Of a stretch of DNA of 64,000 nt, positions 21,986 through 32,461 are shown piece after piece. The number at the start of each line of letters is the position of its first letter. Within the stretch, counting starts at the first letter, position 1. Both the position numbers and the translations under genes were made by a program. Source of the stretch: Lepas anatifera (lineage: Eukaryota > Arthropoda > Thecostraca > Lepadidae); contig JAOTON010000965.1 of the NCBI GenBank assembly GCA_034440635.1, forward strand, positions 62,001 through 126,000. Direction: 5' to 3'. Under the pieces are notes generated by a model that worked only from the letters and a program-made list of their open reading frames with translations, had not been told where the DNA came from and ran no database searches.

Positions 21986-22900
21986 CTTAGGAAATACAAA
22001 TGTGTGATAACTGAAAAGTGTTGTCCCAATTTCTTACTCCTACCAAATTTCAAAATTGTTTTATTCTATTCATGGTGTGTTTTATAGCGCAAAATAATAG
22101 GTAGGTACATAGTTGTTTTGATTTAAAACACCAGTCCCATTAAAAAATCCGAATTTTGGTATGGCCTCCGCTTCGGCTGCTTCTGACCTAAAAATCACCC
22201 CCTAAGCAAGGCTCCCCTGTACAGGTAAACACTCCCCTCTGACTTTTTGTCTCCCCCTCTCTCTCTCTCTTTTCTCTCCTCGGTTGTTTAGTCATTCTAA
22301 AATTCCCACATCTTTTTCTGGGGAACGCTTGCAAGCCCGAATCAGCTATTTCGGTCTCATTACCACAATATTATTTTATAAGACAAGTTGCTATTTCCCT
22401 CGGTAATGGAATACAGAAGTTACCGAAATATCATCAATCATGATTGGATAGTTGGTCGGGTGAAGTCTGATGTTTTCGAGCTCAGTTTGGTTATAGTAAA
22501 AGCACTGAACGTGGTTTGTGAGGAACAGCAAATTGTTAGGCTGACTTAAAATGATGAAACATTAGCTGCTAGATTTCACTTCTGGGTACGAGGAGGTACG
22601 AGGCACCCTTATAGATTCCTGGCAGTTTTTAAAACACAAAAACTCATTGACACATCATTGTAGCTGATCTCTCGCTTGTTTAGATTATCGGATCAAATTA
22701 GAAAACACCTTGCTGAGATTACTGAATGTGGGGGCGGTAAAAACCGAACCAGATTTGATACCCGGGATCATGTAATATTAGTAAGGGTAAATCCCATTGT
22801 TTTTTTCAATGCCTTCATATTCCCCCACTTCAAAACTTGACTTGAAAACACGGTAGGCAAAGTCCATGTAAACTCTATGGCTGTGGTGGATCCAGAAGGG
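21986..22900. other. No recognisable feature apart from a CT-rich run
   Basis: A short (CT)n run sits at about 22,253-22,270. Otherwise this is AT-rich sequence without a supportable ORF. Confidence 0.4.
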
Positions 22901-22904
22901 AGGG

Positions 22905-23312
22905 GCAAAAAGGTATTTACCCCCCCCAACGGAAAAGCTCGGAGTATCGGAGTAAACTACGCTTTTGCTCCCCCCCCCACACACACACACAGCGATCGAC
23001 CTCCTTTTTGCCCCGACTCTTCTTGAGTTCATAAGCGATATTTTTGTTCCTTAAACTCTAAATTTCAAACAGAACCAGTCAACTTCAGTGTAAGCATTGG
23101 ACCATGGATAACAAAAATCAACCATCTTGTGCGTATATGTATCACCCCGTCATGGTTTTGTTTGCCTTTCGCCTTGGATATCCCGAAAAGTTACCGTCAA
23201 GTTATATTGCAGCAACATTTTTCACACCTTGACGTTTTTTGTTGCGACTTTGGCTTGCCCCCCAAACCGACCGGCTAGATCCGGCAATGCTCAACAGGGC
23301 ATATTTTAACCT
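22905..23312. repeat. Dispersed repeat G, copy 1
   Basis: This starts near the C-run after GGGGCAAAAAGG and includes GACCTCCTTTTTGCCCCGAC, GCATTGGACCATGGATAA and ACTTTGGCTTGCCCCCC. The same landmarks occur in order at 31,235-31,575. It is old and diverged, with no coding potential visible. Confidence 0.5.
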
Positions 23313-24339
23313 TCAAAGTGGTGGGCATTTTGCCCACCAGTCCCCCATGCTGTGTCCACCAGACAACGGCTCGGAACGGCCCAGTGCCCACCAGTTACCA
23401 GTCACTTGATGCTCTAAAGAGTGCCCTTTTGATGGGAATGCTTGGCCTTTTTAGCCGGATGCCCACCAGCCCCAATTCCTTAAAATGTGCCCTGCTGCTC
23501 AATGAGACGTCTTTGTCCACTCAGCAGGGCCTGAGCAGCTGGATCATGTCCCCAGTCGGCTGCCACGTGACTGGCGCGCGCCCGGGGCGCAGAGGCACCG
23601 GTCACGCCGGTAAACAGGTGTCCGTGTGCCAGTGGCGTGGCCAGGGGTGACCAGGCCATAGGCTCTCTTTTTGTTCAATATTTCCTATCCACGTTCGTGA
23701 ATGTATTCACTTTGACTTCAAACTGCAGAGTCTCTGCTATCAACTATCTGTATGAATTTCTGGCTATGCCATTGCTCCCGTCCCATTCACCAAAGCATGA
23801 ATGAACAGACCTGCCACAGCGACCACTCATGCGAATCCGGTACTGCCAGTGCCATCTATTGGGAAAGTTTTAAAAAACTTGAAATAACTTTTTCGCCGAG
23901 CATTTTTTGGTTTTGATTCTGTATGGAAGTTGTATAGAGGAGATTGCCGCAAAACTCTGTTGTTTCCGTTTTTCCGATTTTTACCCTGAGTTTTTGGAAA
24001 AGGCTTTCAAATTTCAGCTTCTCATATCTTTCTTGTAAAGCAAAAATTTTAAAAAAGTACAACAACAGAGTTGTGGAGACTGGCTGCTGGAACATAGGCC
24101 CACCCACACTGTTTCAATGATTATATCATGTAAAAAGTTATTCAAACATTAAGTTTGAGAAATTTGAAAAAGAAAGTCAAATTGTACAAAAACTAGAAAA
24201 GCATCAGGCTTGAAAATCAGCTGCCGTAACGATGCACTTGTTATCTACTTCTGGTGAAAAATCACGACGATAGCCACGTTACTTTACGAGATATTTAACG
24301 AAATATGCTCCCATAGGGTTAACATTGATAACGCACCCT
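23313..24339. other. No gene seen; one isolated hAT-type terminus
   Basis: CAGTGGCGTGGCCAGGGG at 23,630-23,647 resembles the ends of the nested hAT at 52,844. No partner terminus is visible nearby, so it is probably a truncated element. The 110-codon frame at 23,318-23,650 spans this mixture and has no domain. Confidence 0.35.
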
Positions 24340-24430
24340 TAAGAAGGAAGTATGGTTTGCTTTTAGCACGTTGTCATGCCGCAGTCCTGCACCGGTGGGC
24401 CCTTAGCCCAGGTCGCAGACCGGGATGGTT
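24340..24430 (+). mobile_element. SINE 3' fragment
   Basis: GTATGGTTTGCTTTTAGCAC, then CTGCACCGGTGGGCCCTTAG and CAGGTCGCAGACCGGG, match the 3' part of the SINEs. The head is missing. Confidence 0.6.
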
Positions 24431-24437
24431 GGCATTA

Positions 24438-24744
24438 GCCCTGTTCCAGCTGTCAGCACAGTTTTGTTAGCAGGACCTCTAACCTCTCCTCCAGAAAAGT
24501 AACATCAGCGCAATAAACACCTCTTGTTTGTGCTAAGCAAAGGGAACTCAAACCTTTACACCATTAAAAAATATTAGACTGCCACTTTGTACACTTATGG
24601 TTTTTCATCAGCGCAAACAGCAGGCTGTCAGCCCGTAAAACCTCTAGAACTAGTTCCCGGGGAGAGGCTACAGTCCTGTGACGTAGACGCGACGCGCCCC
24701 GCTGATTGGTGCTGACAAAACTCTGCTGACAGCTGGAACAGGGC
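24438..24744. mobile_element. 307-bp MITE with 31-bp inverted ends and TA target duplication
   Basis: The left end GCCCTGTTCCAGCTGTCAGC (continuing ACAGTTTTGTT) is matched by the inverse of the right end, with two differences in 31 positions by eye. A TA dinucleotide flanks each side (24,436-24,437 and 24,745-24,746). TA duplications are the mark of Tc1/mariner-type transposition. There is no ORF, so it is non-autonomous. Confidence 0.75.
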
Positions 24745-24746
24745 TA

Positions 24747-24806
24747 TTAGCCGTTTTCACAACGTGAATAAATTGAAATCAACCTTGGGTGTCTTTTGGT
24801 AGTTTT
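24747..24806. repeat. Inverted-repeat partner of 29,612-29,670
   Basis: TAGCCGTTTTCACAACGTGA followed by CTTGGGTGTCTTTT occurs here and, inverted, at 29,612-29,670. The two lie 4.8 kb apart and could be ends of an old DNA transposon or two separate insertions in opposite directions. Confidence 0.45.
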
Positions 24807-24989
24807 TTTCACATTTCCCAAGCCAAAAAAACAGCGCTCATTTCAGTGAAACTCTAGAAGTTTGAGAAATATGCTTACCCAAAATTGAAAGCAATTACCC
24901 TAAATATCTTAATTCTGAGCTTTTCCTGGCATTAAATTCAATAGATAAATCTAAATTAATGGATATATATTTTGGAAATATCCCAAAAT

Positions 24990-25051
24990 CTTGGGCGTCT
25001 TTTTGAAAAAAACCGACCTCCAGGGTCGGTTTTTTTCAAAAGACACCCAAG
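24990..25051. repeat. Near-perfect palindrome (~28-bp arms, 4-nt loop)
   Basis: CTTGGGCGTCTTTTTGAAAA with AAACCGACC is followed by a 4-nt loop and the inverse arm GGGTCGGTTTTTTTCAAAAG with ACACCCAAG. Only one mismatch and one extra T separate the arms. The outer part is the same CTTGGGTGTCTTTT motif found at 24,784 and inverted at 29,625. Confidence 0.8.
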
Positions 25052-25500
25052 CCTCTAGATCCCGTCTTTTCGGTCTCCAGATTTGTCTGGAGAGATTTTT
25101 CAGAGGCTTCCATATGCAGGAGCGAATTTTGAGGTCGGTGATTTATGCAGGACTTGCCCGCTTGACGTCACTGCCTACGTCATAGCAAAGAACCAATCAT
25201 CGGACAGTATTCTGGGAGCAGCATGGCCGCGTTCAAGGCCCGAGAGAGAGAGAGAGAGGTCGCGTTCGGGGAACGTGTTCGGGAAAAGTTTGTTCTCTAA
25301 TGTTACTTTTCTCACGGTATATGAGCTACGATCGTTATTGTACGTGTATTTAGGAACAAAAGCTAAATATTTGATTGAAATTATTTGATCGTTACCAATT
25401 TTTTGCGGTAGTCAGGCAGACATTTTTCCCATCACCATACAGATCGGGGGTCAATTAAAGGGGCAGGTGCCCCTTCTATCGACCATCTGTGCCCCTGAAT

Positions 25501-25747
25501 CATAGGCGGATCCCGGATAGCCGATCGGGGCACCTTTCCGGGTTGGCACCATCCAGACCAGGAGGGTGCCACTTTTGACCAAAAAACTATGAGGTGGGCG
25601 CCAAATCATATCGGTGGGCGCCGATTTTCACATCCTGGGGAGGGGAGGGGTGAGAACCGACATTTCAGGGCAGCGCTGTGACCATTTTAGGGGGCGCCGA
25701 GCGTCAATCGGAGTGACACTTACCCCACCCCCTGGATTCTGCCTATG
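25501..25747. mobile_element. CATAGGCGGATCC MITE, copy C
   Basis: The left end CATAGGCGGATCCCGG and right end CCTGGATTCTGCCTATG are inverted repeats. The interior has GTGCCACTTTTGACC and GGTGGGCGCCGATTTTCACA as in copy A. At 247 bp it is close in size to copy A (268 bp). No satellite is attached here. Confidence 0.6.
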
Positions 25748-26150
25748 CCCTGGATGGCTACGGTGCCGCCTGAAGGGTTGATGGCGCCCCTGAAATATCG
25801 CTTTTCACCTTTTCTCCAAAGATGCGAAAATCGGCGCCCATTGTTAGGATTTTGCGCCCGCCTGAAATATTTTGCCGGTCCAAGGTGGCGCCCCCTGGTC
25901 CGGATGGCGCCCCCGGGAAGGCCTAGACGGCGCCGACATTGCCGATCGGGGGCACCTTTCCAGTGGGTGCCACTTCTTGCCTGCAAAACTTTTCAGGAGG
26001 GCGCAAAATCCTATCGGTGGGCGCCGATTCTCGCATTCTAGGAGGGGGGATGGGAAGCGACATTTCAGGGGGCGCTATTCAACTTTCAGGGGGTTGCCAT
26101 GACCATTTCAGATGGCGCCGAGGGTCCATCCTAACCCCCCCCCAAGATCC
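25748..26150. repeat. Inverted and direct fragments of the same MITE
   Basis: 25,748-25,860 reads as the complement of the MITE interior (GGCGCCCCTGAAATATCGCT, CGAAAATCGGCGCCCA). 25,920-26,150 reads forward (TGCCGATCGGGGGCACC, GGTGGGCGCCGATTCTCGCA). Two copies have inserted next to or into each other. The 98- to 111-codon frames here are translations of this repeat. Confidence 0.5.
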
Positions 26151-27839
26151 GTGTACGCGAGGTGACGGAACTAGTGATGTGGGAGGTGACAGCACTGGTG
26201 AGGCGGGGGTGACGGCACTGGCAAGGCCGGAGGCGGGAGGCGACGGTGTTCGTGAGGTGCGAGGCGATGGATAGTTAGGGGGAGGTGGGGGAGACCATGA
26301 CGCCGTAGACTGCACATCGGCTCATCGAACAGTTGAGGCATCTCCTCCGTCGATATATCGCCGCTGTCACGTTCACGAGTGTGTCGAGGACTGACTGAAT
26401 CAGAGGGGGCCACCGCTGTTCCAAGGAGCCGCCGCAGGCCCGGGTTGGGCGTTCGCTGCCGCTGGTCCGGGTTGGGCCACAGTTACCCAGGCGACTACCG
26501 TTGCCGCAGGCCCAGGTGGGGAAGCCGCCGCCGCCGAATAATTTCTCACAATGCGGCGACCGGCAAGTTGCCGCGCAATCTCCAGTAGGCGGCAACTCCA
26601 TCGGCCATAGCTTACCAAACATACATAGGGGTTGTAGGTCAACATGGTGAAATGGGCAGTGTGCGTCTGTGAATTTAACACGCGCCCCGCAGGGGGGTGA
26701 AATTCGCCCCTCCTGGTTTTTCCAGATATCTCAAAAACGAAGAGACGCAGAGCAACGAAACTTACAGTACCTTATTCCTTATCAATTTTACACATCTGAC
26801 CAAATCTTTGAGTTGAGGTCTTGTCTGGTCAAGGAGCTATTTAAGGTCAAGTGACCCGACATCAAAACCTAAAATTACGAGTTTGAAGCGGTGCCCAGGG
26901 AACATCAGCGAACCGATCACTTTGAAACTTCCACAATATGATAAAATCATTAAGGTCTACAAATCTGCTATCTCGGAATTTCTATATTTTTACCTAAGGT
27001 GGGGTCAATTTCTTGGTCACCCCATTATAAGTCTATGGTGAAAAATAGAATGGGCTCGTTTTCAGTAAATATTGCATAGATAAAGCTGAAAATCCTCAAG
27101 CCGTCTATTCTTACCACGATCTTGAAAACTAAGTTGAGTTTTTAACCATCTGCCCTCTCAAAGGTCATATCAGGTCACGAGAGCATAGAGTGATTATTTG
27201 GCCAATAACTTTTCGTTGAATTGAGATAAAGCTCCAATTTTGCTTGCATTGTGCTTATATTGTCACGAGAAGTCGATTGATATGCAACATGACGATACCG
27301 GGTCACTCTCTGACCCTGACCTAGCTCGAGGTCAAGTCATTTTCACTATTTGACCTAGGAAGGTCATATTATACATCATTCAATTCGCAGCGATGAGAGG
27401 AATCCAATGATGCATAAAGATTTGCTCTAGCTCCCCACGTACACTGCTCTGTTGTAAGCCTATGGAATCTTCTTTGACCTATGCTGACCTCAATATTGAC
27501 TTGACATGAAAATTCTTCGTATAAAATCGCTTCGTCTTGTCAAGAGCTTTCCAACACCACCCATAATTTTCCTTTAGTTTTCGTGGGGACCGAGATACGA
27601 AGGGGGGCGCGTCATGCAAGAGACCCCAGCTGGGCATGTTAAAATGTTACAAGAATGGTAAAAACAGTGTACCTCAACTTCCCACCCTTTGCATAGAATC
27701 GTACCATCCACTGTATTTTCCTGGAGTAAATACGCAATAAATGTCAGCTGTTGATGTCTAATGTGCAAAGCCAAGCTTGCTGAAGCATGTGGGGTTGATT
27801 CACCCAGCATGTCAACCTCAAACTTTGGTTCACATCACT
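26151..27839. other. Unassigned: GC-rich imperfect repeats, then single-copy-like DNA
   Basis: 26,150-26,280 is an irregular run of GAGGTGACGG-like words, and up to about 26,590 the sequence is GC-rich with long frames on both strands (70-115 codons) without any domain. 26,680-27,839 shows no repeat partner and no supportable ORF. Confidence 0.35.
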
Positions 27840-28025
27840 AGAAGCATGGGCGCCGAAAGCGGGGGGCATCTGCCCTGTTGGCCAACCAAAAGGATGCCCC
27901 TCCAAATTTTTGGTCCATTGCCATTCATGCTGTCAGGTACCAAATATGCTCAAAATTCGCCTTCCCAGGTCAGCACCAGCTGGGGTCTGTCCCCCTGTAA
28001 AAACTCTGTGACGGTGCCCCTAACT
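27840..28025 (+). repeat. Dispersed repeat F, copy 2
   Basis: Begins AGCATGGGCGCCGAAAGCGG and ends TGTGACGGTGCCCC, colinear with 21,798-21,985. Confidence 0.55.
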
Positions 28026-29611
28026 GGAAGGGGCACCGATGTGAGGCATCATGTGACTTGCTGACACATGTAATTCACAAATGGTACCAAACTTAAGCCT
28101 GATACTGCACCACTTTAGAGCTTGATACTTTTAAGGTATCAAAGTATGAATCCCAAGAGCATGACAAAATGATCAACATCAGGAAACTCCTTTAGTTACT
28201 TCTTACTTATCTCAGGAAACCCAGTATCTTTTTGGTAAATGAGCAATGCAACCAACAAAGCTACGCCATCTTATTATGGTGAATTAGCATTAATGCCTTT
28301 AGGTATATTTTGAAAACAGGAATAATCTGTACATATCCTGCATTTCATTTGGAACCACCTTGAAGCAAACCTCTTAAAATGACAAGAAAAGCCTGACCTG
28401 GCCTGAAAAGCGGATATAGCTTTATTTCAATAATAAACAAAGTGTTTTGTAATGCTCAGTCAGCAAAGTATGGCAGCAGGCCAAATGAGTCGCACCAGCC
28501 ACCTAAAATTCTCACACCGTCAGCCACCAAAAATTAGCACCAATCTGCCATATACCAGGGAGAAAAGCGCACTCATTCCCACCCACACAATGCAATGCTA
28601 CCTCTCTTATTAGGTAGTTAGTTGAAGACTTTTTATAAGGCCCCTCCTATGTCATTATAACCATTTAGCCATTATTTGTTAGGTTTTCAGTGTCACCTTC
28701 CTCACACCAGTCTCAGAAATTTGCACCAGGTTGATAAATTTCGCACCACTCGCTCCTGTCGCCAAGGGCACTGGCACTGACGAGATATCGTTAAAAACGC
28801 CACACTTTGCACGCTAGTGTATTACTAGTTGCATAGCACATATACCCAAGCAAACCTGAGAAACCAAGATAAATTATAATTTTCCAGTAACGCCCACTTC
28901 AAGGTGAAAACCGCTTACAGTCAAAACACCCATACCCTGAATTAAGGATACAGGACATCACCACTTAATTTTTATTTGAGATGCTCAGACTACAAATAGC
29001 GGGGGGAAAACATGCAGTGGGACAAAATTTTGGACCAAATTCTTTGTCTTCAAATGATACTGCTCAAACAATTCGCCAAAAATTTAGCAAGTCTCAAAAT
29101 TTGGGTGGATCCACACATTAATTGTAATGAGAATGCAATTAAAACATCATTCAACACCAAAAATTTGGCATAATATCTACCCTGATTTACATTTCGGGAT
29201 TCCTCTGCCTGTCACCCTTTGTTTAGGACACCCCTGCTCGTATGCGAGTTGGTTACCTAGGTAATACACTTTTTCTCAATGTAATTGGAAACTTGCCCGA
29301 GTATTACACAAGCAGACGTTACCCTCATCCCTACTCCTTTTGTTTTGAGCTTACTACACAGCTAATATAGAAACTCAGAGAAAAACGACATGTAAATTGA
29401 AGCGACTGGGTAGCAGGAGCATAACTGATGCAAATTTCACTCACTATACGACTTATTAAAGTTGAATTTCATTCTTTTTAATTCCGCAACAGTCAACACA
29501 GGGAGCCCGGCGACTGTGAAGCATTGCCAGGTGTGCCAGATAAGTTATTCAATAAATTTCCAAGACTCTTGTGAAATTCCGACAAATGGCAGCAATATTA
29601 CAGTGCTACCA
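28026..29611. other. No recognisable gene or repeat
   Basis: Mostly AT-rich sequence without a supportable ORF. Confidence 0.4.
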
Positions 29612-29670
29612 AAAAACGTTTCAAAAAGACACCCAAGATTTAATTCACGTTGTGAAAACGGCTATTGTCT
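29612..29670. repeat. Inverted-repeat partner of 24,747-24,806
   Basis: AAAAAGACACCCAAGATT followed by TTCACGTTGTGAAAACGGCT is the inverse of the segment near 24,750-24,800. Confidence 0.45.
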
Positions 29671-29720
29671 ATCTTTCCTGTGAAAAATTGTGGCATTGAC
29701 AATGAAAAATTGACACTAAC

Positions 29721-29757
29721 TCACACACAGACACACACACACACACACACACACACT
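29721..29757. repeat. (AC)n microsatellite
   Basis: CA repeats interrupted once by CAGAC. Confidence 0.95.
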
Positions 29758-29776
29758 ATTTTATGAAAGAGAATGA

Positions 29777-29840
29777 CATGGGTCAGACTCGAACCGGCGA
29801 GCTTCTGCATGATAGACGAACACATTACCATGTCGCCACA
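29777..29840 (-). mobile_element. tRNA-like SINE head, minus strand
   Basis: On the minus strand this reads TGGCGACATGGTAATGTG, a CATGCAG anticodon-arm region and a B-box GGTTCGAGTC (29,786-29,795). It matches the plus-strand head at 30,033-30,100 in layout and wording (TGGCGAC, CATGCAG, GCCGGTTCGA). It is a second tRNA-derived family, distinct from the CTT-type SINE. The stems do not pair well enough for a tRNA gene. Confidence 0.4.
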
Positions 29841-30032
29841 CTTGACATACTACCGTGGAGCAAAATTTGCACGCCACTGGGGATGTGGGGATGGTACTAC
29901 CTTGACAGGCAGACTGTAAACGAAAGGCAGGAATGCTCTACCATTCCTGCTGGATTGCTTATTCTGCTTTTATTACCATTCTGTTCCTACCGTCCTCAGT
30001 AGCGTGTATGATTTTTGATACAATGGCAGAAG

Positions 30033-30100
30033 GATTGGCGACGTGCAATGACATTTGTCTTCCATGCAGGAGCGTGCCGGTTCGAATCTAACTCGTGGCA
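30033..30100 (+). mobile_element. tRNA-like SINE head, plus strand
   Basis: ATTGGCGACGTGCAATGAC, CCATGCAGGAGCGTGCC and the B-box GGTTCGAATCT follow each other at tRNA-like spacing. It points away from its relative at 29,777-29,840. Confidence 0.4.
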
Positions 30101-30269
30101 TAATTTTTGTTCGGCTGTAAAATTACATGCTAGTGCCGCATACTTAATCCTGGCCGCAGTTTGCCTCAGAGCTACTTTTGGCTTGATGGGAGGGTTTCAA
30201 ACACCCTTCTCCCCTGGAAATCAGCTCCTATGCAGAATACAGAAAAACCGTTCCGTTCAAAGTACCCCC

Positions 30270-30288
30270 GTAGTTAAAGTACCCTGGA
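30270..30288. mobile_element. Solo end of the CAGGGTACTTTAACTACG element
   Basis: CGTAGTTAAAGTACCCTGG is identical to the right end of the 726-bp insertion at 58,936-59,661 and joins directly to module A sequence. Upstream the sequence does not match that insertion, so this is a terminal fragment or a different internal-deletion derivative. Confidence 0.5.
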
Positions 30289-30770
30289 TGAAATTTGGCA
30301 TGAAGCTAGCCTAGGGTCCTGAGTCGGCGATATATATAATTCCAGGAGGCAATAATGTTTGGTTCATCTTCTAGAAGCAACTTTATACCATGTCTTCTGT
30401 ACGAACACGGCACCCGGGGCAAGGGCCACGACTTTGTTGGTTGAGTAATACCGGCCTCCTGACGGGTCACAGCTGTAGGACTAGTGGGAGTCGGCAAGGT
30501 GGTAGGACTATAGGACTATAGTAGGATTATAGTATGGTAAGGTGGTCTAGTGCTTATAAGCCCTGTCTTTTGATCAGGGATGGCCGGTTCGAATCCAGGG
30601 GTGACAGCGTGATCTTTATTAGTTATTTCAAAGAAAATAATGATAAAACTTATTACAGGCTTATGAAGAGATACATTGAGAACGATATATGGTTTGCTTT
30701 TAGCACATTGTCATGCGGCTCTCCTGCGCCGGTGGGTCGTTAGCCCAGGTCACAGACCGGGGTTTTATTA
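30289..30770 (+). mobile_element. Module A 3' part plus SINE, copy 4
   Basis: GGCATGAAGCTAGCCTAGGG through CTCCTGACGGGTCACAGCTG matches the end of module A. The tRNA-like head at 30,538-30,609 has A-box TGGTCTAGTGC and B-box GGTTCGAATCC. A short local repeat of TAGGACTATAG-type words is inserted just before the head. It ends CAGGTCACAGACCGGGG without (GTT)n. It is clearly older than the copies in the 20-kb composite. Confidence 0.65.
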
Positions 30771-31234
30771 GATGGTGAAATAATAAATTTGAAGCCACAC
30801 AATAAGTTGGCAAAAAGTTGGGGAACTAGCCAGAATCCTGCCATCTCAGCATGAGAGTAGAACTTGGGAGTCCATAGGATAGGAGACATGGGCCTGGAGA
30901 AGGAAACATGATTGTTATGATTGGACCGGTATATTATCAAATGAAAAAATAATGATTTGTAAGCGATAAAAGAAGTTTGTAAAAGGCTATAGAGCCAGCC
31001 AGGATTCTTGTGGTGCAATCTGTTTTAGAATTTTTGTTTGGTAGTCGAGTGGACCATACTTGTGATTTTCTGAGTATGAATATGGTTGCAACATTGACCA
31101 CACCCATGTACTTGGAGAGAAAGCTTATTATACTAGTTCTGCCGAGCACCCAAATCGCACGTCCCACCTCCCCCAGGAGGAAAGGCAGACATGGGTCTGG
31201 CCCCCCTCAAAACTCAGGTCTGCGTCCGCCCCTG

Positions 31235-31575
31235 TCCCCCCCAAAACGGAAAGGCTTGGTGTTTTGCCTCCCCCGAAGCTGTCGACCTCCTTTTTGCCCA
31301 GACTCGTTTTCAGGTTTTGGTGCTACAACTCTGAACTTCGAACAGGACCAGTTTGTCTTCAGTATAAACATTGGGCCTTGGATAAAAAAACACGTTGTGG
31401 CGATATTTTTCGGCTCACCTTTTTTGCTCGTCGTCTTATATGCTTACCCCCAAAATCTAATGTCTAGTTAAATTGTGGCGAACAATCACCGCATGACTTT
31501 GTTTATCGACTTTGGCTTGCCTCCCCACCCCCCCAAAAAAAAAACTTACCGGCTAGATACCCCAATGCCTCAGTA
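31235..31575. repeat. Dispersed repeat G, copy 2
   Basis: GACCTCCTTTTTGCCCAGAC, ACATTGGGCCTTGGATAA and GACTTTGGCTTGCCTCCCC match 22,905-23,312 in order. Confidence 0.5.
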
Positions 31576-31749
31576 AAGTTTTGGGGATTTCGCTTAGGAT
31601 TCAGAGTTTTGGTCTTGGGGGATCCGGGGCGCAAATCTTGGGTAATCTCTGTGTGAGTCTTCGGATTCCAAAAAATTGTGAATGGCATCACTGGTCGTCA
31701 CTGACAGCCGAGATAACAGCAACGGAGCTGGCTGCAGCGGAGGGGCCAG

Positions 31750-32163
31750 ATGCGGGCGTCAATAAGGCTGAGACCAGCGGCGGCACTGGCATGGCCGGGA
31801 CTTCCTTCGTCCCTTGCCATTATTTCATCCAGTGTGACCGATCTTATGGCTCGATTAGCTGATTGGGCAGCGGATCGAGGCCCGAAGACTGCTGGTACAG
31901 GGATTAACTGGGCGCATGACTTGGCACTGGCGGCGTTGAGTGTAGGCTCCCTTGCTGTCGTCCTCCTCGCTTGCATTTTTATCTGCCGACGCAAGCACTC
32001 CATGGTGACACCGTCTACTGGGCCAATCGTCAACCGGCGGTCCGAGCGCTGGTCTCTCAAGAATGCAATGCCTTCCGGGTGCTCTGACACTCAGGCAGCC
32101 GAGGAGATATCACATAGACTATCCAGCCTGGCGCGAAACCGGCCCTTAGCGGCATTCTTCTAG
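31750..32163 (+). CDS. Unrecognised ORF with one membrane-spanning segment
   Basis: This is an open frame of 137 codons. Residues about 57-78 (DLALAALSVGSLAVVLLACI) are a strongly hydrophobic span followed by a basic stop-transfer patch (RRKH), then a polar tail. The N-terminal part is helix-prone and ends in a loop with two Gly-Thr/Gly-Ile turns. The layout (stalk, membrane span, short tail) fits the C-terminus of a type I membrane protein, including envelope-type proteins, but I recognise no family. The frame 31,581-31,862 just upstream is open in another phase, so the gene could be a frameshifted remnant. It could also be chance. Confidence 0.25.
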   Translation: MRASIRLRPAAALAWPGLPSSLAIISSSVTDLMARLADWAADRGPKTAGTGINWAHDLALAALSVGSLAVVLLACIFICRRKHSMVTPSTGPIVNRRSERWSLKNAMPSGCSDTQAAEEISHRLSSLARNRPLAAFF

Positions 32164-32461
32164 CTGTGTGGCCCACCTTTTCTAGCGTAGTCCATCTCCT
32201 TCCACAGGCAGTTTATCTGAACTAGGACCTTGTCTTTTCTCATGGTCAGGATAGAAGCCCGGTTCCACACAGAGATGGTTTCATCCACAACATGACTTAG
32301 GATGTTTTTTTCTGGAATTCCGGACTCCATTTTGTTGCACTCTGACTTTCAAAACGCTTCCGACCACATCCAGATTCAGAGGGTGCTCGTTGTGGGACAG
32401 GTCGTATGCCGCCACTTGAAACACTTCATGATACTTCACCTTCCGTTTGCGGGCGCTCATA
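32163..32461 (-). pseudogene. Small unrecognised gene, broken by a frame change
   Basis: On the minus strand an ATG at about 32,459 opens a basic N-terminus (MSARKRKVKYHEVFQVAAYD) and a frame that looks coding down to about 32,330. It then runs into an unlikely basic stretch and a stop at 32,281. A second phase, from about 32,330 to 32,163, reads equally plausibly (VVDETISVWNRA, INCLWKEMDYARK) and ends in its own stop. The switch falls at a run of A/T near 32,305-32,320. Together the two frames would cover about 98 codons. The style resembles short N-terminal modules of arthropod repetitive or transposon-linked proteins, but I cannot name a family. Confidence 0.35.

Noticed and set aside
25720..26681. 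Host exons in the GC-rich region
   Set aside because: Open frames occur on both strands because stops are rare in GC-rich repeats; part is MITE sequence and no domain or splice pattern is visible.
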